A stretch of DNA of 11,859 nucleotides from positions 1 through 11,859 of the forward strand of contig JAEZXF010000325.1 in NCBI GenBank assembly GCA_023419995.1. Reading direction: 5' to 3'. Below are positions 6,355-11,859 of this stretch, piece after piece (positions within the stretch are counted from its first letter, which is position 1; each line of letters starts with the position of its first letter). A program made the position numbers and the translations under genes. Origin of the DNA: Pseudomonadota bacterium (GTDB lineage: Bacteria > Pseudomonadota > Alphaproteobacteria > Rhizobiales > Rhizobiaceae). The notes beneath the pieces are model-generated. The model was not told the origin of the DNA, did not search any database, and was given only the letters and a program-made list of their open reading frames with translations.

Positions 6355-7232
6355 CAGACGCTCCTTGCCCACGGTGCCAGACGGCGCAACACGACGTTGG
6401 TCGACGCCAGGAGCACGCCCATGATCAGCAGGACCATGACCGCCATCGCGGCCGACATCGCCCAGTTCACCCGTCCCATCGCCTCGTTGTAGATGGCGGG
6501 CGCGATCATCTGGAAGCGCGTGGTGCCCATCAGGGTCGGGATGACGAAGTCGCTGAGCACGTTCGCCAGCACGAGCTGGAATCCGGCGACGAAGCCGGGC
6601 AGCATCAGCGGCACGACCAGCGTCCAGAACGCCCGGCGCGGCGTGGCGCCGAGGTTTCGTGCCGCTTGGGTCAAGGTCAGGTCGATCTTGGCCAGCGCGT
6701 TGACGAGCGGCAGCACGGCGAGAGGCAGGTAGCGGTGGACGAGGCCGATCCACATGCCCTCGGTCTCGTAGAGGATCTTCCACGGCGTGTCGGTCAGGCC
6801 GAGCGACATGGCGATCGAGTTGATGAGCCCGGAATCCGAGGTCACCACCATCCAGCCGTAGACGCGCACGATCACGCTGACGATGAGCGGCGTATAGACG
6901 GCCCACAGCAGGATGATGCGCGAGCGCCGCGACCAGCGGACGACGAACCAGGCGAAGGGGAAGCCCAGCACGAGGCAGGTCACCGACACCCCGGCCGCCA
7001 CCCACAGGCTGTTGAGGAAGACGCGGATGTAGAAGGGATCGGTCAGGATCTTCGCATAGTTGGCGAAGGAGAAAGCCGGGATGAAAAGCCCGGCATCCGT
7101 GTCGAGGTTGAAGCTGTACCGCAGGATGAGAAGCAGCGGGAACAGGAACAGCGGGACGAGAAGCGCAAAGGCCGGGATCAGCCACAGCCAGGCAGGCGAC
7201 AGTCTTCTGGATTTGCTCGAAAGTGCAGCCAT
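6354..7232 (-). CDS. ABC importer permease, PotB-like
   Basis: This 292-residue inner-membrane permease is the first transmembrane subunit of the importer. The first membrane segment is at about 14-37, followed by a periplasmic loop of about 35 residues that is typical of PotB-type subunits, then five further segments from about residue 71 on. The EAA coupling loop is at about 189-213 (QAARNLGATPRRAFW, then VPLMLPG), with the key glycine at 195. The motif begins QAA rather than EAA, a common variation. The gene starts 8 nt after the ATPase stop. Its ribosome binding site is weak, so coupling to ATPase translation is likely. It pairs with the PotC-like permease downstream to form a heterodimeric channel. 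Confidence 0.93.
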   Translation of the reverse strand: MAALSSKSRRLSPAWLWLIPAFALLVPLFLFPLLLILRYSFNLDTDAGLFIPAFSFANYAKILTDPFYIRVFLNSLWVAAGVSVTCLVLGFPFAWFVVRWSRRSRIILLWAVYTPLIVSVIVRVYGWMVVTSDSGLINSIAMSLGLTDTPWKILYETEGMWIGLVHRYLPLAVLPLVNALAKIDLTLTQAARNLGATPRRAFWTLVVPLMLPGFVAGFQLVLANVLSDFVIPTLMGTTRFQMIAPAIYNEAMGRVNWAMSAAMAVMVLLIMGVLLASTNVVLRRLAPWARSV

Positions 7233-7240
7233 GGCCGTGC

Positions 7241-8305
7241 CTAGCCCTGCAGGATGTGCGCACGGGCGGGGTCGAAGTCGAGATAGACGTTCGCGCCGTA
7301 TGCCAGATGGGGAGCGTCCTGCGGCGGCAGCTCGACGACGATCTGCCGGCCGGCGAGGTCGATGACGTAGCGCACGGCCGAGCCGAGGAAGGTCGAGAAG
7401 GCGAGGCTGCCCGGTGCGCTGGCGTGGACGGCCGTCGGCCCGGTGGCGATGCGGATCTCCTCCGCGCGCAGGTAGAGCGTCGCCTTGCCGGCCTGGAGGC
7501 TGCGGCTGCCGTCGAGCGCGAAGCCGATGCCCGAGGGGCCGGACAGGCGCTGGCCGGACGACGGGCCCTCGATGTCCACCGGCAGCTCGGAGCTCGAGCC
7601 GAGGAAGCTCAGGATGAAGGCCGAGCGCGGCTGGTGATAGATCGCCTCGGGCGCATCGGTCTGGACGATCCTGCCGGCTTCCATGACCGCGATGCGGTCG
7701 GCGATGCCGAACGCCTCGCGCTGGTCGTGGGTGACCAGGATGGTGGTGATCTGGAGCTGGCGCAGCAGCACCGACAGCTCGATCTGCATGGCCTCGCGCA
7801 GGTTCTTGTCGAGCGCGCTCAGCGCCTCGTCGAGCAGAAGCACGTCCGGCCGGATGGCGAGCGTGCGCGCGATGGCGACACGCTGCTTCTGCCCGCCGGA
7901 AAGCTCGTTGGGATATCGCTCCTCGAGCCCGTCGAGCTTGAGGAGCGCAACGGCCTCCGCGACCCGCTTGCGCATGGAGTCCCGTTCCTCGCCGGCGGCG
8001 CGCAAGCCATACTCGATGTTGCGCCGCACGGTCATGTTCGGGAAAAGGGCGTAGTGCTGGAAGACCAGGCCGGTGCGCCGCAGATGCGCGGGCACCCCGG
8101 TGAGGGAACGCCCGCGGACGAAGATGTCGCCAGCATCGGCATCGACGAAGCCGGCAATGATCTGCAGCAGGGTGGACTTGCCGCAGCCGCTCGGGCCGAG
8201 GAAAGCCAGAATCTCGCCGCGTCCGACCTGGAGCGACGCATCCTTGACGGCATCGACGGCGCCGAAGCGCTTGCGTACCGACCTGATCTCGAGATCCGCC
8301 TCCAT
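7241..8305 (-). CDS. ABC importer ATPase, PotA-like
   Basis: This 354-residue cytoplasmic ATPase powers the importer. All nucleotide-binding motifs are present: Walker A GPSGCGKST (37-45), Q-loop Gln83 in VFQHYALFPN, signature LSGGQ (135-139), Walker B VLLLDE (155-160), D-loop SALD (163-166) and H-loop His193. A C-terminal TOBE-type regulatory region covers about 240-350, as in PotA/MalK-like ATPases of the polyamine, iron and sulfate classes. The ATG at 8305 was chosen because it comes 1 nt after the binding-protein stop (TAAGATG) and because the MEADLEIRSVRKRFG start matches the family; the frame reads further upstream but only as shadow. Conserved catalytic residues indicate a working enzyme. 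Confidence 0.95.
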   Translation of the reverse strand: MEADLEIRSVRKRFGAVDAVKDASLQVGRGEILAFLGPSGCGKSTLLQIIAGFVDADAGDIFVRGRSLTGVPAHLRRTGLVFQHYALFPNMTVRRNIEYGLRAAGEERDSMRKRVAEAVALLKLDGLEERYPNELSGGQKQRVAIARTLAIRPDVLLLDEALSALDKNLREAMQIELSVLLRQLQITTILVTHDQREAFGIADRIAVMEAGRIVQTDAPEAIYHQPRSAFILSFLGSSSELPVDIEGPSSGQRLSGPSGIGFALDGSRSLQAGKATLYLRAEEIRIATGPTAVHASAPGSLAFSTFLGSAVRYVIDLAGRQIVVELPPQDAPHLAYGANVYLDFDPARAHILQG

Positions 8306-8306
8306 C

Positions 8307-9362
8307 TTATGCAGCCTGGATTTCCCGTTCCCAGCGGGTAAGCCAGTCCGACTGCTTCGACGCGAGATATTCCTCGTCGAGGAACTGCAGCTTGGAGGCA
8401 TCGGTCATGACCTTGGCCGAGACGTCGGCATCCAGCTCGACGGTCTTGTTGACCGGCAGGGCCAGGAACTCGGTGGCCAGTGCCTTCTGGACTTCGGCGG
8501 AAAGGGCGAAGTCGATGTACCTAGCGGCAAGCGCCGGGTCCTGCGCCGTCTTCGCGATGACCAGATCGTAGGGCGAGGCGCTGACGCCTTCCTTCGGCGT
8601 GGCGCGGACGATGTTGGCGTTGTTCTTCATCAGCGACGAGATGCGGATAGAATATTGCGGCGCGACCGCCACCTCGCCGCGTTCGATCATCGCCGAGGCC
8701 TGCCCCGGATCGCCGTAGAAGACCCGGACGTTCGGCTTCAGCTCGGCGAACTTGGCGAAGGCCGCGTCGATCGCCTTGTCGTCCTTGTAGTCGCCGCCCA
8801 TCGCGATCGCGACCATCGAGAGCAGGTAGCTCTGCGTCTGCACCCGCGCGGCCGGCAGCGCGATCTTGCCGGCGAGGTCGGGACGCCACAGGTCGAGCCA
8901 CGACGTCAGCGGCTCCGACACCTGGTTGGTGTCGACCATCAGGTCGAGGCTGTCCATGATGTAGCCCGCGCCCGCGCCGTTCTCGAGAAGCACGCCGTCG
9001 ATGCACTGGGCGAGATTGGGCACGTCGGCCGGGTTGAACGGCTGCACGAGGCCGGCCTTGATGGCGCGAAGCGCAGGCGAACGCGACACCATCGCGACAT
9101 CGAACGTCGCGGTGCCGGCCTGCATCTTGCCGATGACGCCGGTCGAGACGTCCTGCTCGTAGGCGACGTCGCCCAGGCCCGCCGCAGCGAACGGCTTGGC
9201 GATGAGATCGGCCAGGACGGCATAGGGGCCGCCGAAATGCGTTACGGTCAACGCGCCGGCGGCGCGCGAGGCGGCAACGAAGCCGGCCTGTCCGAGACCG
9301 GCGACCACGCCCACGGAACCGGCGAGACGCAGGAACTGTCTTCTGTCGAGAGTCGAAGCCAT
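8307..9362 (-). CDS. ABC importer substrate-binding protein with Tat-type signal
   Basis: This periplasmic solute-binding protein (PotD/bacterial extracellular solute-binding family) captures the ligand for the importer. The 351-residue product begins with a twin-arginine signal: DRRQFLR with Arg7-Arg8, a hydrophobic stretch at about 12-31, and probable cleavage near residue 35. The mature protein starts ALTVTHFGGPYAVL and shows typical family blocks, for example SWLDLWRPDLAGKIALP and a hinge-region YGDPGQASAMIERGEVAVA. The ATG at 9362 has GAGGGG with a 7-nt spacer; the ATG at 9377 lies just upstream of that site and is less likely. It is the first gene of the four-gene operon, transcribed away from the amidohydrolase gene. 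The ligand is unknown; the neighbour suggests a nitrogenous ring compound, by inference only. Confidence 0.9.
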   Translation of the reverse strand: MASTLDRRQFLRLAGSVGVVAGLGQAGFVAASRAAGALTVTHFGGPYAVLADLIAKPFAAAGLGDVAYEQDVSTGVIGKMQAGTATFDVAMVSRSPALRAIKAGLVQPFNPADVPNLAQCIDGVLLENGAGAGYIMDSLDLMVDTNQVSEPLTSWLDLWRPDLAGKIALPAARVQTQSYLLSMVAIAMGGDYKDDKAIDAAFAKFAELKPNVRVFYGDPGQASAMIERGEVAVAPQYSIRISSLMKNNANIVRATPKEGVSASPYDLVIAKTAQDPALAARYIDFALSAEVQKALATEFLALPVNKTVELDADVSAKVMTDASKLQFLDEEYLASKQSDWLTRWEREIQAA

Positions 9363-9414
9363 TTTGGTACCCCTCATATTTTTGGTTGGCGGTTAATTGT
9401 CTTGCATGAAACCC

Positions 9415-9443
9415 TATATTTGTCCACATTGTAATTATCACAA
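9415..9443 (-). promoter_or_regulatory. Possible promoter of the ABC-importer operon
   Basis: On the minus strand TTGTGA (complement of 9438-9443) is followed after 17 nt by AATATA (complement of 9415-9420), or after 19 nt by TATAGG (complement of 9413-9418). Both are moderate -35/-10 matches in an AT-rich patch. The 21-bp palindrome overlaps the -35 and the spacer, consistent with repression of this promoter. This was judged by eye only. Confidence 0.3.
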
Positions 9444-9446
9444 TGT
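9426..9446. promoter_or_regulatory. 21-bp palindromic operator candidate in the divergent control region
   Basis: ACATTGT (9426-9432) and ACAATGT (9440-9446) are perfect inverted repeats separated by AATTATC, giving a centre-to-centre spacing of 14 bp, about 1.3 helical turns. It lies between the divergent binding-protein gene (start 9362) and amidohydrolase gene (start 9610), closer to the former. This fits a dimeric transcription factor site controlling one or both units. No regulator gene is in the window, so the protein family is unknown. Confidence 0.55.
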
Positions 9447-9506
9447 ATGTATTTGCACTGCACAATTTTGGAGCAATTTGCGCGGCGATGCAGCACATTA
9501 CGTCAG

Positions 9507-9554
9507 GCGCGACAGGCGGAGATCGCCAGATCGGCGGATTTCGCCTAGTCGCGC
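9507..9554 (+). promoter_or_regulatory. Long hairpin in the amidohydrolase leader
   Basis: GCGCGAC (9507-9513) pairs with GTCGCGC (9548-9554), and AGGCG (9514-9518) pairs with CGCCT (9542-9546), with A9547 bulged: 12 pairs in all. The 23-nt apical region holds GATC-GCCA-GATC (9521-9532), able to form a small inner hairpin. Two near-copies of a 13-bp GGCG-N5-CGCC element (9515-9527 and 9533-9545) allow alternative pairings. It ends 55 nt before the ATG at 9610. It could be a structured leader or a pair of DNA-binding sites. Confidence 0.45.
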
Positions 9555-9561
9555 AACGCAT

Positions 9562-9577
9562 TAGCCTTTCCAGGCTA
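9562..9577 (+). promoter_or_regulatory. Second leader hairpin upstream of the amidohydrolase
   Basis: TAGCCT (9562-9567) and AGGCTA (9572-9577) are perfect 6-bp arms around the loop TTCC. It sits 7 nt after the larger hairpin and 32 nt before the start codon. No T-run follows, so it does not look like an intrinsic terminator. Confidence 0.4.
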
Positions 9578-9609
9578 TCGAATGGGCAAGACGAGTGAAG
9601 GATAGGCAC

Positions 9610-11034
9610 ATGACGTCATTGTTGCTGCGCAACATTAGCTGGCTCTACACCTGCGATGAAAACGACCGCGTGATCGAAGGCGCGTTCGTGCTGGTGCGCG
9701 ACGGGGTCATCGCCGACATCGGCAGGGAGCCGACGCAGCACAGGGCCGACGAGGAGATCGACCTCGCCGGCCATGTCGTGACGCCCGGCATGATCAACCT
9801 GCATCACCATTTCTACCAGTCGCTCACCCGGGCGGTGCCGGAGGCCGACCGCACGCCCGCGCTCGAATGGCTCTTCACCATGTACCAGTTCTGGGCCGCG
9901 GTGGACCCGGAAGCCATGTACTGGGGCACGATGACGGCCGCGGCGGAGCTGCTGAAAAGCGGCGCGACGACCGCCGTCGACCACTCCTATCTCATGCCCG
10001 GCGGCAGCCCGGACTACGTGACGGCGCAGATCGACGCCGCGCGCAAGCTGGGGCTGCGCTTCCATCTGGTGCGCGGCTCGATGGTGACGATCGAGGCGAA
10101 CCTCGCCGACAGGCTGCGCCCGATCCTCGGCGACGGGCTCGACCGGCTTCTCGACCGGGAAGAGGAGATCCTGCCGCTGCTGGAAAGCGCCCTCGCCCAT
10201 ACCGACGGCAGCAAGGGCTCGATGCTGCGGATCGACCTCGGCCCGACCGGCGTCACCTACGCCAAGCCCCACCTGATGAAGCAGATGGCGCGTCTCGCAG
10301 AGGAATACGGCTCGGGGCTGCACACCCACTACCTGCCGCGGCAGGTCGAGCGCGACATGGCGCAGACCATGCTGGGCATGACGCCGCTGGAGCTGCTCGA
10401 CCGTTCCGACTGGCTGCGCCCCGGCACCTGGTTCGCCCACTGCACCGAGGTCAACGACGAGGAGATCGCGCATTTCGCGCGCTGCGGCGCCGGCATGTGC
10501 CATTGCCCGCGCACCGTGGTGCGGCTCGGCTACCAGAAGCCGAGGGTCGACGCGTGGCGCAAGGCCGGCGCCAATGTCGGCGTCGGCGTCGACGGCCCGG
10601 CGTCGAACGACGGCGGGTCGCTGCTGTCCGACCTCAGGCTCGCGGCGACGCTCCACCGCATCGACACCGGCAACCATCCCGGCCCCGGCGACTGGATGTC
10701 GCCCTACGACGCCCTGCTGCTGGCGACGCGCAATGCCGCCCGCACCCTCAACCGCGACGACATCGGCGCGCTCGCCGTGGGCATGCGCGCCGACATCGCC
10801 GGCTTCGACATGCGCAAGCTGTGCTACGTCGGCTCGCTCGCCGACCCGCTCGGCGGCCTGATCCTCGCGGGCACCAACCCGGATGCGTCGTACACCATCG
10901 TCGACGGCCGCGTCGCCGTCCGCGCCGGCACGCTGGAAACCCACAGCGAGGCCGACATCATCGAGAACGGCAACCGCATGGCCGGCAGGATCAGGAACGC
11001 CTATCAACAGCGGCACGCCGGCGGAACGGCCTGA
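9610..11034 (+). CDS. COG0402-type amidohydrolase (AtzB / 8-oxoguanine deaminase-like) with HxxE-to-HxxP change
   Basis: This cytoplasmic, metal-dependent hydrolase belongs to the amidohydrolase superfamily group that includes AtzB (hydroxyatrazine ethylaminohydrolase) and 8-oxoguanine deaminase; members hydrolytically remove an amino or alkylamino group from nitrogenous rings. The product is 474 residues, near family length. An N-terminal beta-sandwich segment (1-60) leads into HxH metal ligands His65 and His67 in NLHHHFYQSLTRA. Further ligands are His240 (LHTHYLP), His277 (WFAHCTE) and Asp328 (GVDGPASND). The family's HxxE glutamate is Pro243 here (codon CCG at 10336-10338), in a well-aligned segment. 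The ATG at 9610 has AAGGA (9598-9602) with a 7-nt spacer. It is divergent from an ABC importer that may supply its substrate (inference). The substrate and the exact reaction are unknown. Confidence 0.85.
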   Translation: MTSLLLRNISWLYTCDENDRVIEGAFVLVRDGVIADIGREPTQHRADEEIDLAGHVVTPGMINLHHHFYQSLTRAVPEADRTPALEWLFTMYQFWAAVDPEAMYWGTMTAAAELLKSGATTAVDHSYLMPGGSPDYVTAQIDAARKLGLRFHLVRGSMVTIEANLADRLRPILGDGLDRLLDREEEILPLLESALAHTDGSKGSMLRIDLGPTGVTYAKPHLMKQMARLAEEYGSGLHTHYLPRQVERDMAQTMLGMTPLELLDRSDWLRPGTWFAHCTEVNDEEIAHFARCGAGMCHCPRTVVRLGYQKPRVDAWRKAGANVGVGVDGPASNDGGSLLSDLRLAATLHRIDTGNHPGPGDWMSPYDALLLATRNAARTLNRDDIGALAVGMRADIAGFDMRKLCYVGSLADPLGGLILAGTNPDASYTIVDGRVAVRAGTLETHSEADIIENGNRMAGRIRNAYQQRHAGGTA

Positions 11035-11052
11035 CGGAGCGCAGAGCCTACG

Positions 11053-11078
11053 GCCCGGCGGGCGTCGTCCCGCCGGGC
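11053..11078. terminator. GC-rich hairpin between converging genes
   Basis: GCCCGGCGGG (11053-11062) and CCCGCCGGGC (11069-11078) form a perfect 10-bp stem with the 6-nt loop CGTCGT. It sits 18 nt after the amidohydrolase stop and 24 nt beyond the end of the convergent hydratase-family gene. It could terminate both transcripts, though neither side has a clear U-tract. Confidence 0.6.
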
Positions 11079-11102
11079 GTGGGCGCTTTGCGTGCCGGAC
11101 GG

Positions 11103-11859
11103 CTATTCGAACGTCACGCTCACCGTCGGGCTGCCGGCAAGGCCCTCGTAGGACACGGTCGCGGTCAGGCCCGGCTTCGGCGCCAGCAGCGGGCCGAAGG
11201 AGCCGACGCTGACCAGGTCGCCTGCCTTGAACTCCACGCCGTTGTCGCGCAGCCACAGCACCGCATTGAGCGGATGGCCGAGAACCGCGGCGCCGGGCGC
11301 GCGTGCCAGTTCCTGCCCGCCGCCGTCGGTGACCACAACCTGCATCGCGCCCAGCGAGGCGAGGAACGCCTCGCTCTGCTCGACCGGGATCGCCGCGCCG
11401 AGCACGCCCTTGCGCGCGCCGACATTGATCGCCGTGATGATCTCTGCGTCGAGCGCCTTGGGGTTGTCGACCACGAGATCGGGCAGCTCGATGAACGGGT
11501 GAACCGCCGACAGGTGCGCCAGCACCTCCTGCGGCGTCTTCGCGGCATTCACCGCCGGGTCGGCGACGACGACGATCATGTCGGCCTCGAAACGCGGCAG
11601 AGCGCCCCAGCCGGCCGGCACCGTGGCGCCGTCGTCGAGCATCATCCGCGAATAGAGGATGCCGCGCACCGGCTGGCTCGCCCCGAACGCCTTCTGCGCC
11701 GGCTCGCTCGTCAGGCCTGCCTTGTAGCCTGCCGGCGCGCCCCAGCTTTGCGACAGGATCCCGACCAGCTTCGCCTGCGCGCACAGCGCGTCCTCGGTCG
11801 AGGCCACCTCCGGCGGCGGGGCGGGCGTCGCGGCCAGCACGTTCTCGGCCAGCTTGGCG
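11103..11859 (-). CDS. 2-keto-4-pentenoate hydratase / fumarylacetoacetase-fold protein, N-terminus beyond window
   Basis: This protein belongs to the MhpD-like hydratase/decarboxylase group of the fumarylacetoacetate hydrolase fold. Characterised members add water to 2-oxo-pentenoate-type compounds in the breakdown of aromatic ring-cleavage products. The frame is open to the right edge, reading AKLAENVLAATPAPPPEVAS before the core, so the GTG at 11840 is probably not the start. Core features include GYKAGLTS, RFEADMIVVVAD (glutamate codon 11588-11586 and aspartate codon 11582-11580, where the family's metal-binding acidic pair lies), HPFIELPDLVV, INVGARKGVLG, HPLNAVLWL and VSVGSFGPL. About 251 residues are visible. 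From memory, some relatives carry signal peptides and would be exported; the Ala/Pro-rich start fits, but the N-terminus is missing. It converges on the amidohydrolase gene, so a shared pathway is not implied. Confidence 0.78.
   Translation of the reverse strand, partial: AKLAENVLAATPAPPPEVASTEDALCAQAKLVGILSQSWGAPAGYKAGLTSEPAQKAFGASQPVRGILYSRMMLDDGATVPAGWGALPRFEADMIVVVADPAVNAAKTPQEVLAHLSAVHPFIELPDLVVDNPKALDAEIITAINVGARKGVLGAAIPVEQSEAFLASLGAMQVVVTDGGGQELARAPGAAVLGHPLNAVLWLRDNGVEFKAGDLVSVGSFGPLLAPKPGLTATVSYEGLAGSPTVSVTFE

Noticed and set aside
8073..9434. 453-codon plus-strand frame opposite the ATPase and binding-protein genes
   Set aside because: The minus strand carries clear ABC genes with all motifs; this frame has no recognisable protein features.
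9616..11784. 722-codon open frame on the minus strand opposite the amidohydrolase
   Set aside because: It spans two unrelated genes, the intergenic hairpin and a frame shadow of the hydratase gene; the product is compositional noise.

Overview
The window is high-GC DNA (roughly two-thirds G+C by eye), densely coding, with long antisense shadow frames. It looks chromosomal and alphaproteobacterial, most likely Hyphomicrobiales (Rhizobiales). This rests on the mix of gene families: a rhizobial-style exopolysaccharide cluster, an RcnB-like periplasmic protein, a polyamine-class ABC importer and a TRZ/ATZ-type hydrolase. The genus is not determinable from the sequence alone. No insertion sequence, phage gene or CRISPR array is visible.

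Layout. (1) 3-3997, plus strand: the 3' end of a surface-polysaccharide operon. It holds a family-4 glycosyltransferase cut by the left edge, an undecaprenyl-phosphate sugar phosphotransferase that starts the lipid-linked repeat unit, and a Wzy/O-antigen-ligase-type membrane protein whose start overlaps the preceding stop. (2) 4010-5416: a small unrecognised secreted protein on the minus strand, tRNA-Pro(GGG), a 313-base spacer with an AT-rich end carrying a perfect 7-bp-arm palindrome, and an RcnB-like secreted protein. (3) 5417-5547: a convergent spacer with three perfect hairpins in a row. (4) 5548-9362, minus strand: a compact ABC-importer operon in the order binding protein, ATPase, permease, permease (transcription runs from 9362 down to 5548). 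(5) 9363-9609: a divergent control region with a 21-bp palindrome and a two-hairpin leader. (6) 9610-11034, plus strand: a COG0402-type amidohydrolase (AtzB/8-oxoguanine-deaminase-like). (7) A strong GC hairpin, then a convergent hydratase/fumarylacetoacetase-fold gene on the minus strand that runs off the right edge.

The most interesting unit is 5548-11034. An importer and a metal-dependent ring hydrolase are transcribed divergently from one palindrome-bearing control region. This fits uptake and hydrolysis of a nitrogenous small molecule, perhaps a purine, pterin or triazine-like compound; that is inference. The hydrolase keeps all visible metal ligands, but the glutamate of the family's HxxE motif is replaced by proline (Pro243). 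That suggests a changed reaction or substrate. No regulator gene for this module lies in the window.
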